DNA from: Leptodontidium sp. MPI-SDFR-AT-0119
Lineage: Eukaryota; Ascomycota; Leotiomycetes; Helotiales; Leptodontidiaceae
Assembly: GCA_020726505.1 (NCBI GenBank)
Contig: JAHLEZ010000011.1
Span: forward strand, 310,001-374,000
Direction: 5' to 3'
Length of the DNA stretch: 64,000 nucleotides
Shown: positions 24,703 to 37,193 of the stretch, in pieces
Layout of the letters: the number at the start of each line of letters is the position of its first letter
Position numbering within the stretch: position 1 is the stretch's first letter
Translations under genes and position numbers: made by a program
The notes under the pieces: generated by a model
What the model saw: the letters and a program-made list of their open reading frames with translations, nothing else
The model's database searches: none
Told to the model about the DNA's origin: nothing

Positions 24703-25460
24703 CTATTTGTCCTTCTTCTTGGACGCACCCTTGACCTTTGCCGTACCGCGGAGAGTCTTTTGTCTGTTCTTGCGTTGCTTGCCTATATGCCGGAAGTGTT
24801 AGCGTTCCGTCCATAGTATAACCATTTCCACATAACCCCTCCTGCTTTGATAATCCCCAAAGGCATGGATGTGTATATAGCTGTAGATGCGGGAGCGAGT
24901 ATATATAGGAAGAACATACGCTGCTGTCTGCTGGGCTTCTCGATCTTCGACGCAAATCCAACACGGACCAATCTGTAGTGTGGCTCGAACTTCTTCAAGG
25001 CCTCTGGGGAATCGTACACGAGCGCGAAACCGGTCGTCTTGCCACCACCGAACTGGGTCTGGAGACCGAAGACGTTGACTTGGTCCTTGTTGGCCTTGTA
25101 CATCTCGGCGAGCTTGCCACGGAGTTCATCCTTGGAGATGTTGGCGCGGTTGGGGTGGAGGATATCACTGTGTAGAAGAAAGCCAAGTCAGAAATGTCCC
25201 TTTTCTATTGTACCATGCACGTATGTGAACGCAACGCTACCCAATGCAGCGTACAGCGTAAACTGCCCAGGCTCTCCACGTCCCCAAAAATCCTTCAATT
25301 GTTCGCAGATATTCGATGTCGTAGAGAGCGCAGGGATCGCAATTGATGCATTCGGAGGAGGAGCAGGGCAAACTTACACGACCATTTGCTTGCGGCCAAG
25401 GAGGGGGTTTCTGATGAACTTGCGCGTTCGCAGCGTGACGGGTTGTTCGCGGTCTGCCAT
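24703..25460 (-). CDS. rps24: 40S ribosomal protein eS24 (S24)
   Basis: Three exons, 25460-25378, 25167-24920 and 24782-24703; 136 residues, the normal length. It starts [20 protein letters not shown] and continues through [40 protein letters not shown] and a Lys/Arg tail ending KKKDK, all hallmarks of eS24. It is a component of the small ribosomal subunit needed for pre-rRNA processing. Both introns have strong GTAAGT/GTATGT donors; the first (210 nt) is long for this window, as often seen near the 5' end of fungal ribosomal protein genes. The gene is transcribed away from the Efm3-like gene over a 392-bp shared spacer. Confidence 0.97.
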
Positions 25461-25852
25461 CTTGGCGGTTGTGAGAGAGATCCGATGCGTCTGTCTGCGT
25501 GGTGAGACAGATGGTCGGTCGGTCGTAGAGGTTGTCGTGAGAGGGTCGCTGTCGTCGTGGGAGGTTTTGCGAAGGACTTCAGAGCGACGCTCGTTATCCC
25601 ACTAGCGTGCTCCATGGGGCATTTTAAGCGAGCCCACAGAGATTTTTTGGTGGAAAAGGGTGCTAGCCCTATTGTGGCCTCAGGCAATAGGGCATCCGCT
25701 GAGGTCAGCCTGCTTGATCATGTGATTAAGCTGGAGGCGATGGCATGACCGCATCGCAGCGAGCAGCTAGGGTGCCTTTTGTGGTACGAGGATGAGGGTG
25801 TCTTTCAAAGTCGAGGGTATACACCGTACGATGAGTTGTTCTTTGCGTTGTA
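25461..25852. promoter_or_regulatory. Divergent promoter between eS24 and the Efm3-like gene
   Basis: A 392-bp spacer with a start codon reading outwards at each end. No TATA consensus is evident. It must carry the promoters of both translation-related genes, since no other gene fits. Confidence 0.5.
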
Positions 25853-26989
25853 ATGGGGATGGAGAGCCAATTATCAGAGAATGCGAGGCATCAGCTCGAT
25901 CGTTTCTGTCGTCAATACCTTCAGGTCACTCTCGAACTCGACTACCCGACTGAAGAACATCTGAGGAATGATGCATTTCAACGATCTCTTTACTCTCGAC
26001 TTTTCTCAGAAGACATTCAATATGCTCCTCCTCCAAGATATCAGCTTCGGGTGTTGAAAGAGCTGATGAAGAGGATTGAAGCTAGCATCCAGGACTGGGA
26101 TGAAGAAGTATGCACGCCTCTCTTTCGTTTGAGTTTCTCTTTTCTGCTGTTTATTTAAATTGGTATTGCTTTGGGTTTGCATTGGATATTTCTGACTTCT
26201 TTTGCTTTTCAGGGCATATCTGATGATCTCATGAACTGTCTCGCAGTCTTACTTTCCACCTCCCTGCCAAGTGAAGAAACATCAGCACAGCAGAAAGCCT
26301 ACGTCACATATTCCCTTTCTCTCCTTCTTCATGAAGTTGATCCAAACTCAACAATCACTCTCCACGAAGCACGGAACATCCTCGCCGCAGCCGGCACGAC
26401 CGGCCTCAGGACGTGGGAAGCGGGCCTTCATCTCGGAAACTACCTCTGCAAGAATCCAGATCTCATTCACGGGAAATCGATTCTGGAACTCGGGTCTGGG
26501 ACAGGTTATTTGTCAATTCTATGTGCCAAATATCTCAAAGCTGGGCATGTCCTGGCTACAGATGGAGATGATGATGTAGTCGCGAGCTTCTCAACGAACT
26601 TCTACCTGAACAGCCTCCAAGAATCCTCGCACATCGAAGGCAAAGAACTGAAATGGGGACACGCTCTGACAGGCGGCGAAGACCCGCGATGGAATCTCGG
26701 CCGACATATCGATCTCGTGCTCGGAGCCGATCTAACTTACGACCCGAGGAACATTCCACCTCTGGTGTCTACATTTGGGGATCTATTCGAGTTGTATCCT
26801 GACGTGAAGATTTTGATTGCGGCGACGGTCAGGAGTGAGGAGACTTTTGGGAAGTTTCCAGATGCGTGTATGAGGAATGGGTACGGGTTTCAAGAGGTTG
26901 AGTTTGGGGTTTTGAAGGCGGGGGAGCAAGAGGGGCCGTTTTATTCGGATCTCGCGCCTGTGAGGTTGTGCGTTATTAGGAAGACTTGA
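25853..26989 (+). CDS. efm3: Efm3/FAM86-type protein-lysine N-methyltransferase (eEF2)
   Basis: Two exons, 25853-26107 and 26213-26989, phase 0; 343 residues. The start could also be the Met two codons later. A helical N-terminal domain (FCRQYLQVTLELDYP) is followed by the diagnostic GTTGLRTWEAGLHLGNYL (146-163), then SAM motif I LELGSGTG (176-183), an acidic post-I residue in LATDGDDDV, and DLVLGADLTYDP. This order is that of the METTL21/FAM86 group of seven-beta-strand methyltransferases. Yeast Efm3 and human FAM86A methylate a lysine of elongation factor 2, the likely role here in the cytosol. The domain and length agree well with FAM86; substrate assignment is by family only. It shares a divergent promoter with a ribosomal protein gene. 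Confidence 0.85.
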
Positions 26990-28181
26990 TGGGACGGCTT
27001 GTGGATGGCTTTATGTAAGCTATTCGTGTGTAGGTCATAGTAGCAGTGATCGTCTGCTTGTTTACAATCCAGAGATGGCATGGTTGCCTACTGATTTCCG
27101 GCAAACTTTACTCTCCTAATCATTCCAAAGTGCCGAACAAGAGAAGACTTCGTGCTTGTGCTTTGGATCTTATCCCGGGATCACACTATTTGCTGAGCTT
27201 ATCTTTGCAATCTCAAACTTTGGAACTCTACGGCAAGAAACTTCTGGAGCCCTCGTTTCTCGAACGGAGGATTTTCAATGTTTAAAACTCGTCTATCATT
27301 GTGGGGCTATCCAAACAAATACAGAATTTCGAGCACTGCAACAAGTAACAAGTGTAGCGGCACCCTCATACCTGAGATTCGATCGCGATCAACAATTTAA
27401 ATGTCCGTGCTATAATGTAGGGTCTCTAGGACTTCTTCACGCGCCAAGGATGTAGCCTTATCAACCCTTCGTGTATTCATTCTTACAATCCAGAGTTACT
27501 CGATATCACCATCACACTGAACAACAAAGCATTGCACATTGACCGACTCAAGCTTTCTGGAGGATGGTCCTCGAATTGAAGTATCTCGGTTGTGAGTCCT
27601 GCCTCGCCTTCGAGGACTATGTCGGTGCTCCTGGGTGTTGGGATTCGGGATTAGGAATGATCCTTCCCTAGAGTCCTTTGGTCTTTCGACAGCGTGGAGA
27701 TAGGATCGGACGAGAAGGTTTGGCTTGAGAGAGGGCAGCAGAAGAGAAACGAAAATGGTTGTTTGGATCCGGAGATTCTATGCTCATAGTCCTGGTGAAG
27801 GTTGCGACATCTAGATTCTAGATTGAACGTACCAGATGGCTCAGCTGCTCAGCTCATTGGGCTCTGTACAAAATCTCCTTATGAAGTCGCCTCACTCAAA
27901 GCTAGATATAAGCTCTCCCCTCTCTCTCTAGAGCAAAATCGACCTCAACTTCCAAACAACGCCATATCATGCCATGCCATTTCCAAGCCCCAAAGTCAGA
28001 CCCAAAATCCAGACCCCACCCCAGAAACGCCTCGCCATATATCTCACGCTCATATATCATAACAAATTCCAGAACTCCAGAACTCCAGCTCCACTTTCTC
28101 TAGACCACTCTATACAAGAATAATCTGACCATGGAAATCACTGAGTTTGAAGTTTGGACACAACCTTGAATGGAACGCTCA
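26990..28181. other. Gene-free stretch between convergent genes
   Basis: 1.2 kb holding the 3' flanks of the Efm3-like gene and the small secreted protein gene. No open frame with an ATG shows family resemblance. A doubled ccagaactccag occurs near 28,070-28,090. Confidence 0.5.
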
Positions 28182-28823
28182 TCATAAAACAGCAGCGAAA
28201 GCAACTGCTAATGCGCCAGCCGCCAGTGCTGCCGCCCTGGTATCCAGCCTCGGGTTCGCAGCAGCGATCTCATCGCCTCCTGGACGAACTGGTTCATGCC
28301 TACAGTATTCGAGTCAGAATGTCTCCATATGATCGCCCTCTCACACATGATAAAATCGTGGAATTTCTCACCACACTCAAGCGTGTAGCTACATTCGGAA
28401 CTTTCCCACTAGGACATGAGAAAATCCCAAGATAGAAGAGAAGATAGAAGAGAAGAGAGTAACTAACCAACCACAGTACACCCTATCCTTTCCAAAGGTA
28501 GCACAGCTCCAGAAAGTAGTGATATGCCATTTCTGGGCGAGACTCAAGTCCAACTCATCGCCTGGCTTGAAATCCGGTTTGGGCGTTATCGTCGCCCCTG
28601 CTATTTCTATCGTTGTTGTAGGAGGTGGTCTTGGTGATAGTATTGACGACCTTGAATGGGCACTTGATATTGAGCTTGGACTCGCGAAAGATGTCGATGA
28701 AGGTTGTAAGGCTGAGGCTGGTGATGCGGGCGTTCTTGGTGTGGAGGATGTTATGAATAATGCATGGACTGAGTGGAGTGCGATGAGGAGGAGGAAGGGC
28801 GCTGAGGGCGTGGATACCTTCAT
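28182..28823 (-). CDS. Small secreted protein, possibly GPI-anchored, CGWHEP motif
   Basis: Two exons, 28823-28468 and 28299-28182, joined through a GTTAGT donor and TGTAG acceptor; 157 residues. The N-terminus is a signal peptide (MKVSTPSAPFLLLIALHSVH). A Ser/Thr/Pro-rich linker of about 70 residues follows, then IEIAGATITPKPDFKPGDEL, the conserved-looking core WHITTFWSCATFG and CGWHEPV, which spans the splice junction. The protein ends in a hydrophobic Ala-rich tail with no charged residues after it (RAAALAAGALAVAFAAVL), as in GPI-anchor signals. I recall similar proteins with the HITTFxSC...CGWHEP core in other filamentous ascomycetes, none with a known function. The intron is required: without it the frame runs into unrelated sequence and the tail is lost. 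Likely a cell-surface or secreted protein, effector-like by architecture only. Confidence 0.75.
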
Positions 28824-29837
28824 ATTTTTTGTTGGACGAGTGTTGTGAGTGGATGGAAGAGTGGATGAGTAGAGGTGCTGCGAGTCAAGTTGAGACCAGA
28901 ATTTGGCGTAGAGAACGAGTGAGGCTGTCGCGAGATGCAGAGAGCTTGTACGTGCAGAGACGGGATTGGATGGGATGGATGAGAACGGCAAGAAAGTCTT
29001 GGAAGAGAGCAAGATGGTGGCGATTCCTGAATCGACTGCAGTCTCAAAGTTGTGATTAAAATTGTATAAGATGAATAGAGAAAGGGAAGAGAAGTTTCTT
29101 GAATACTTGATTATTGAAATCGAGGAAGGCAGAATAAAGGAAGAAATGAGCAAGGATTAAAGCAGGGCAGAGTCAACTGGACATCTCACTTGACTTGACC
29201 GAACTTGACTCTGCCATGCAGGTGATTGATTCACAGCACATCGCAGTGCCCAATGACTCCTCTCTCTTCCGGTACTTGAACAAAGAAAGAACATACTCAA
29301 CGGCGAGGGCAAAGTCATGAAACATTACAAGAGAATAAAGAAAAGGGAGACAGAGCTTTGACTCGAGAATAGGCTTCGACGGTTCGTGAGGCTGCAGGTT
29401 GCTGCAGGTCGGATGGTGGAAGCGAGGCCAATGAGCGTCCTCTTTGTTTGGGGCGATGAAACATGAGGGGTTGACCACTGAGACTCGGGAACGAGAATAC
29501 CACAACGCTTGGAAGTCGGGGATATGTGTTCCATCTCCTTTGAAATATGTCGGGAAGGTGTTAGTACTTCCGAAGGTTGACTCAGCTAAATGAGAAAGAG
29601 ATCTCAGTCAATAGTGCAGCCAAGTCTTCTAAAATGTCTTGCGCGTAGCGACTGGTTTGAATAATTCTCTTTATCAAGAGCTAGAACCTAACTATGAAGC
29701 CACAGACCTAGCTATGAAATGATCCAGCCTGTCATTGAGCCAATGCAACGCTTTGGTATCTTACTTGACCGCCAACGCAAGCCCCAATCTCTTGTACTTA
29801 CATGGGCTAAATTCTCTAACAATAGACACACGCTGAC
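28824..29837. other. Gene-free stretch
   Basis: 1 kb between the small secreted protein gene and the 3' end of the coilin-like gene, both on the minus strand. Frames are short; one minus-strand frame near 29,173-29,505 lacks an ATG start and family similarity. Otherwise nothing seen. Confidence 0.45.
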
Positions 29838-32800
29838 CTACTTGTTAGTAGTCTGCCTCCGGTCCCGAGCATTCAGAGTGGTCTGTGACGAACTCCTCAA
29901 GCTGACACTGGTTTGTCGCCGTGGTGCAACGCCGGTGACAGCACTTTCCTTCTTCGGCACCCAGCCAGGACTGCCTTCGAAATCGTCGTCGTCATCGCTA
30001 TTCAGATTGTACTTTCTGAAAGGCTTGTCTGCGGGAGGTGTCGGTTCTATCTCTGGTTCGGCATCACTTGAGAGAGTAAGATCCAAAAATTGCGATCCTG
30101 CTGGGATGAGCCGAGAAGCTCGTGGTTGCGATTCCCGAGGAATACATGTGCGTGATTGAAATGCAGATCGCTCAATGTGTCTGCTCCGAGACGATTGAGA
30201 GGCAGGTTTCTCCAATGCATGGTTCTCTAATGCTCTGCTCTTCGACAACCTAGAATTGGAATCTTGCCTTTGCTTTTGGGAGGCCTTTGGCGTTGTTTGG
30301 TCGTCGGAGCTTTCTTCGTCTAAGACGGCCATTGCCTTCTTGTAGTCCGCATCAACCTTTGCAGACTTCTTCGACTTCAATGGCTCAAATTTTTCTCGTT
30401 TGATCGTCAACGAACGCTAATGACCAGTTAGCTGTGCTTCATTGCGGCGATGCCGGAGTAGAACATACCTGCGAAAGCGCTTCTAGAGATGGAAGTTCGT
30501 CGTCGGATGAATCGTCAGATGGCGCTTCTGGCATCTTTATGGGAGCTCGCGTGGACTGCGAGGTTGCTTTGGTTGGCGGTAGCTCGGCCTCAGTCGCAGT
30601 CTCCGCAGCTCTGCCTTTACCCTTGCCATTTGATCGCTGCCCATTCTCAATATCTGGTTGTGGAGAACGGGTCGAAGGGGTGTCCGCCTGGAGATCGGGC
30701 ATTGGAGGCGAGTCCATGGTCACCACGGTGTCGTCAAAATCCAGTTGGCGTCCATGATCTGTCACCTGGCTAGTAAAGGAAGAACCCAGAGAAAGCTTTG
30801 GGTACTTGACACTCGCGTCGGCATCTTTCTCCTCGGTACTCTTAGTGGATCGTTCCGGTGATGTTTTGGTACTGGTCTTCGCACTGGTTTTGACATCTTC
30901 ATACTCAGAGTCCGAATCGTTGCTCCTTCTGCGTTTCCTTGCCTGCCATTGCTCCCAGTATGCCTGCGCTTTGCCAATTGGGACCTTCTTAGCAGGAGTT
31001 GGCTTTTCGGGCTTTTCGGAACTGGTCTTAGCTGGCTTGTTTGGGGAACTTGGTGGTTTTGTTTGCCCAAGGACCTGGGAAGCAGCGGGCTGGGCTGGAG
31101 CAGATGGGCTCAAATGCCGAACCTGCTCAACTGCTGGAGCTGGCTCGAATGAGGGGGGGCTAGATGGCTGAGCTTGGGTTTGAGTCTGGTCAACTGTCAC
31201 CCAACTGGAATGCCCTTCTTCCTGTTGCTCCTGAAATGGCTGGGGTGGAGGGGAACTTGGTATTTCTCCATCTACCGTTTCCCAGCTTGACGAAGGTGGC
31301 CTAATTGGTGAACTTGGTCCTGGACCTGGCCGTGGCTTAGTTGGGGTTCGAGAAGACTCTCTTGGCTTTCTGATAGGCGAAGACCCAAGCCCGTTGAACT
31401 TTGGGGAGTATACCTGGCTCTGGTTCTCTTTGTCCGCTTCGTTCTCCTTATTGCCATTAGTTTCGGTCCCAGTCATATCTATTTGAAGCTTCTCGAACGA
31501 TGCGGCCTCACCGGGAGTTTGGATTCCATCGGGACCTCTCAAAATTGACGATGGGACATTCGACCGGAACCCGGCATCTTGCATCATGCGGGCTACTTTC
31601 TGCCTTGTTTCCTCAGGGATTGACTCATTCAGATATTCGATATCGAGTGGCGATTCATCGGTTCCTCTCAAGGCAGGGGTGGCTGGACGCTCTTGGGGGA
31701 AAGGTGCTTCGACTTGTATTTCGTTAACTTCTCTTGATCCAGATACGGAGGCATCGACTGGTAGGCTTACAGCTCCGATCTGCTGGCTGCTTTTGAGCAG
31801 TTCGGCTTGTGACTGTCTACTGTCCGTCTCTTGGTCTAACGAGTTCTGAGGAGGCACCTCTGACATTTCGAGATCCAAACTCGGTTGGCGGTCATGTTGA
31901 TACGACTCTGGGGCGTCAGAATTGAGAGGTGTCTCGGTAACGTGAGAGTATTGCGCTTCGGGGAGATCTTCCTCGTTGCTCTCGGGAAGCTCCTGATTAT
32001 TATTGCTCAAAGTTTTAGATTCGTCCGCACTCCGTACTTCCTTTGCGGGAGGATCATCATCAATGATGATAGGATCTGCCTGATTGGTTTCGGGCCGGTC
32101 GTTCATATCCCTATCGCGCTCAAGACTTGCTTGACCTTCCTGCAATTCATACTCTTGGCCCATAGGAGCTTGTTGAATAATCTTAGGCTCGACAAGCTGA
32201 CCAAATTCAAGGAAAAGCTGCCCTTCGGCTTCTTCGTCCATTTCATCATCATCGGGCGCGTCAAAACCAGCGTATATTCTATCGCCAGTATTGTGATCAT
32301 AGGTTTTCTCGGTTATTTTCCTGTCTCTCTTCGCGAGGAGGAGACTAAGTTCGCCCTTTTCAGGCACGAAAGTGACTTCTGCAGTAACATAATCAGAAAG
32401 TAGAGGTTGCCAGTTTGACGACATCTCCAAGTGCTTAAAGGCGATAACCATCCCGACCTTGGCCATGCCGTCATGGAGAGCAGGCAACGTGGAAAGATTA
32501 TCAGGAAGGACAGGCAAATCAGGTTCAGTGTGGTCGTCTTCTTTGGTAGGAGCTTGTGTGTCTCTCATAAATTGTTGATTGATATCCTCTTCCTCATTGC
32601 GATTCTGAGCCGAGGGCTGAATCGAATCGTCGAATTGTGAGTCCATGATGCTATCCTCTTGGTAGCTAGGTTCGTACGAGGCTTCCAGGTATTCCCGCTC
32701 TTCGGCGTAACTGTGCTTTCCCTTCCGACGTTTTTGCTTTTTCGAAGCCCGAGGTTCCTCATCACATTGCTGAGTTTGGTCCTGTTGATTCTTCTTACGC

Positions 32801-35589
32801 TTGCCCTTATGAGACCTTGTGCCCTGCTGCTGGGGATCCCATCGCTGGACGAACGGGAAAGGAGGCTCACTTAATTCAAGAACATCATCTTGAACACACT
32901 CTACAGCGCGATAAACGATCTTGTTTCTCCAGGCCTCTGGATCTTCATCTATCTCGTCCTCGACGACTTCTGGCTCAACAGGTTTGGGAGTAACCAAAGG
33001 CTTGACATCTTTCATGAGGTCTTTCTTGAGTTTCTCCTCGTCGGTCTTGGATTTTGGAGTCTTGAGGCCCAGAGCACCAAACAACATTCTCCGACCGGCT
33101 CCCAAATCAAGTCGTGATCGTCGTGGTGCGGTTTGACTTGAGCTCTCAGAGGCAGATTGGGGCTTAGGTGATTGGCCGGGAGTGTCAAGCTCCATAGGGG
33201 GTTCTGGAGTTGTCGAGGGTTTCGGGCCCTCATTTCCCGTCACCTTTGAAGTTAATTTGGAAGCGTCCTGTGAGATCAAAGATGGCTTGTGAGTCTCGGT
33301 CTCTGCCAACAAAGAGGTGGTGATTTGTTCAATTGCTGGGATTGGCGATGCCTGGGCCAAAGAAGGTTTGGGTGTCTGAGCAGGTGTCGCAGATTTTTGA
33401 TCCTTCTTTGGTGTTTCTGAACCAACTTCGACACCGCCGTTAGCAAGAGATGAGAGAAGCTCCGCTCTCCGACGCTCGAACTCTTGTTGCGCAGCATTTG
33501 CCTTTTGGGCAGACGCCTCACTCGCTTGGGACTGAATGCTGGTGTTTTCATCAACCTCCTTTGAGACTTTGGATGCTCTGAGTTCTGCTAAAGCAGCCGT
33601 TGCTTCTTCAGGTGTGGATTTGGCGTTCAACTTCAGTTGAGAAAGCTCTGCTAAAGTAGTGCCAGCTGGCAAAATCTCCCGATTCTTGTATCTGTCCAAC
33701 AGATTCGCATTCCTCCTACGCCTATTCCTACTTTTGGTACTGTTCTTCCCTTGGCCTTCTCTAGGCTGAGATCTAAGCTTCGGAATTGCCTCTGCTTTAG
33801 TCGGTGGTGGCTTCGTCTTGCTGGATTGTACTTCAGGAGCAGCATCATCATCGCTCGAAGAATCGCTGCTGCTATCACTGCTGCTTTCTGACGACGAGGA
33901 GGCCGAAACAGATAGATCTGCCATCTCCTCATCCTCGGACGACGAGTCGCTACTATCACTGCTGCTCGAGCCATCTTCATCGCTAGAGTCGTCGCTGTCA
34001 CTATCATCGTCACTTGACTGGACTTGCTGAGACTCCTTATCAACGACTGGAGTGGACGTGAGACCACTTGAAAGCTCTTCCTCCTCAGTGGGGAACTTGA
34101 TAAGTCTGTTTCCTAACGTTGATCCTGCGGACGTTGAATCAGGAGCTGGCGAGCTTCTTGCAGCTTCAGCCATGAAAGAGAGTGCTTTTCCAGACTTGAT
34201 TGATCCTGGAGGAAGGCCATGCTGGTCATAATGTTCGAAGAGTTCATTTGGACTTTCATCGGTCGCAAGCTCTTCCTCCTCGTCTTCCTCTCCGACATCA
34301 GGTGATTGGGACTTGGACCTTGACTTTGACCTAGATTTATAACGAGGCTTCCTTGCTCGGACCCTGCTATGGCCTTGGAAAGTTTCAGTAACCTCGCTTT
34401 TAGGTATAGAAGGATGGAACCCTCGAGCTAAGACTTCGTAGGCCTCTCCAACATCCCCTTCAACCCCCTTCCCATTCAGGATATATTTGCAGACAGCCAA
34501 ATGGGAGTTAGGAAAGGCCGAATGCAACTTACGGATCTTAGCTCGAGTTTCTGGATCGGATATACCTCGAAGAGCAGGCTCGTCGAGGCCGTTGGTTTCT
34601 TGACCTTCTAATTCAGTCGTCGGGTCGACCTCAATGGTGTCGTTTTGTTGCTGTTCACCGCCTGCATCCACTTCAGGCAAGACATCTTCGTCCTCGAATT
34701 GTTCGAAATCGTCGCCTCCTTGCTCTTCATCGGCACCTTCTTCTGGTACGACATCTTCATCAGAATCGGTGTCGGCATTGTCAAATTCTGCGTGGACGAC
34801 TAGTTGCTTGTTATCACCATCCTTGTCCGAGTCGTCCGAGTCGTCTGAGTCAACATCCTCTTCAGGTTCCGGAGCAAAGTCTTCGTCGTCTTCGGAATCA
34901 TCATCCTCTGCATCAGCATGGACAACTAGCTGCTTGTTCTCATTATCTCCGTCCGAGCCACTGTCGTCTTCTCCGGGAGCAAAATCTTCGTCATCTTCCG
35001 AGTCCTCGTCGTCAAGATCAGCGCCCAAGAGAAGTTGCTGGGCCATACCCTCCGCATCTTCAGCCTCTTGTAAAGCAGCAAAACCTTCATCGTCTTCTTC
35101 ATCCGCGTTATATGCGATCCTGCGCTTCTTTCGTGGAGGTATGTTTACAGCAGGTCGACTTGGGGTTCGAAGAAGAGGTCTGCCCAGCGCAAGGCCATCG
35201 TACAAGCGCTTGCCATCGTCTGAAATTTGATGTCGTCCAGAAATGCGTCGTACTTTGAGGTCTTGGGTGAGGAGTGGGCGAATGCTAAGCACGTAAAGTC
35301 AGCTTTGGTTAATAAAGTATAGAGCAAGATAAACGAACATGACCTCATCTTCTTCTTTCAAAACACTCTCGACCGGTTGAAAGTGAAGACATTCGTAGTT
35401 TGCCCCATTTGCACCCTTCAACTCCACCGCATAATCCTCCAAGCCCCATTGTCCGTCCGACTCGATAGGAATAACCTCGTTGATTTGCTCGAGGAGTTGA
35501 TACACTGTAGGTGAGGCGTTCGTATCGATACTCCATAGGATTGGAGTTTCGGGCAGGGCGTGACGTCTGACAGTCACTCGAAGCCTCAT
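29838..35589 (-). CDS. Coilin-like nuclear protein (DUF7357-type N-terminus, Tudor-like domain)
   Basis: Three exons, 35589-35339, 35284-30469 and 30416-29838; 1,881 residues, introns of 54 and 52 nt in phase. The first 90 residues start MRLRVTVRRHALPE and end with YECLHFQPVESVLKEEDEV then IIRPL. This has the order of the coilin N-terminal ubiquitin-like domain (strand, hydrophobic core, 'pP.ES..vl.d.D.v.v'). I believe Pfam calls the fungal version DUF7357. Long acidic Ser/Asp/Glu blocks and basic patches (PPRKKRRIA, KKQKRRKGK) follow. At about 1015-1125 comes VGMVIAFKHLEMSSNWQPLL then SDYVTAEV, closely resembling coilin's C-terminal Tudor-like domain (VG..IAFK.LE.tS...P..SDY). A PIIIDDD motif could bind SUMO. 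The last 700 residues are Ser/Pro/Lys-rich. Coilin scaffolds Cajal bodies, where snRNPs mature; that role is inferred. Other possibility: an unrelated nucleolar scaffold. Confidence 0.8.
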
Positions 35590-37193
35590 TGTGAAGGGTA
35601 TTCGTGGTCGACTTGTTGTGGAAACATGCAAACAAAACACGGGAGGGGAAAGAGGTTCGGCGCGTCCGTGGAATTTCGCGTCGAAATCTACCGGGGCATC
35701 ACGTGATTCTGAATCAACTGAGATTAAGGGGTTCTGAGAAACAGAAGCTCAAATCGTCTAACTAGATATTCAAAGAATGGTAATTAAAATTCTCATAACT
35801 CATAATATCCCCTTGAAGTTGCAACCATGCTCGAATTGCCCAAAGCTCTTTACCCCACAGGCAGGGAGAGCAGTCTTGCGTTTTGAGTCACAAACAATAG
35901 AACAAAATGCGGACGTCCCAATCAGATTTATACCGGGATCTATACCAGTATGCGATATTTTCCTACGTGACCATCAAGGAAGTAAAAGGTTCTAAAAGGC
36001 AAGTTTCTTCCTCGGCATCTATCAAGGATAACTCACCCCTTTTGGGGCTATGTCTGAGACCTAAGTCCCAAGAATCATGGTTCCAGCTGGATCCCGGTAG
36101 GCAAGACATAGTCTCGTAGTGGGAAAAGTACTCTCTTAATCTTCCTATCAACTAATTAGGAGCCACCAATCTTCAATTTTGAGCTTCATCAATTTTCTGA
36201 CTCTTTAACTCGGCTCCCGAAAGTCTCAATGTAAACAACGAAGCGAAGAACTCCTCCTCCAGGGCTCGAAAATCCAGATTTATGCGTTGACTCTGGATCG
36301 AAAGATTTCCACTGTAGAAAAGTGGCTCTCCATATACAGGGCGTCCAAACCCCCCCTCGGTCATATGCAACACATAGGTTGGCCAAGATGCCACTCCAGA
36401 CCAAGCCGTAGCCCAGATCTAGACCAACCCTACACAGTGAAAACCAACCAACTCAAAACAAAACCAAAAGCAACAGTCGGTAAAGGGAAGGAAACGGAAG
36501 CTTCAAGAGAGACAAAAGGCCTCACTTCAACCAACCCAACCCGAACGTTACTCCCGCTCTCAACCCGAAGATCTGGTGGAACCTCTCTCTGCATATCCTG
36601 GGACTCGATCCAAAGCCAGAGGATGAAGATCACATGTAAAAGTGCATGTGGAGAGAAATGTAGCGTAACCCGACAACATTGATCACGTCCTACCTAGCCA
36701 CCGATTTGTTCTTACCTGTGACCTGAACTGTATTGTAAGTAGGGTACGTTGGTCTGCAGCCTCAAAAGTAGCTGCTTTGTTGTTCGGTGCCACCCTACCA
36801 GCGAATCAAGGCAGTACCAGGAGGGCATGCATCACCACATTACACCCAGTTCCTACTTACGGAGGCACAGTACCTAGAAATCAGTCACAAGTCCTTACAT
36901 GCCTACTTTAGGTACATGATCGCATCCCGATGCAGTAAATACGAGACCGACTGCCCCGGTCTCGGGCCGGTTTAATCCCTGTGTCGATCTAAAAAGCTTA
37001 GCTTAATTTAAGGTTGGCTTTCCCCAATCTCCAGATCCTTGCTGAACCAACGATAATAGAAGCGGGAGAGAGCAGAGCTGCTGCATCTTCAACCACACCT
37101 CTCCTCACCTCCTCAATTGATCCTCCCCGAAACAACACACCTCGAAACCACAAACCTCGGAACCGCACCTAACACGCATCCTACTCATCAACA
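35590..37193. other. Divergent upstream region, coilin-like gene and dienelactone hydrolase
   Basis: 1.6 kb with no supported gene. The final 120 bp before the hydrolase ATG is CT/AC-rich, as in a fungal leader. No repeats or RNA genes seen. Confidence 0.5.

Noticed and set aside
29173..29505. 110-codon minus-strand frame
   Set aside because: No ATG at its start and no recognisable domain; probably shadow of biased sequence.
34634..35230. 198-codon plus-strand Ser-rich frame
   Set aside because: Exact antisense of the acidic Asp/Glu/Ser repeats of the coilin-like gene; a shadow.
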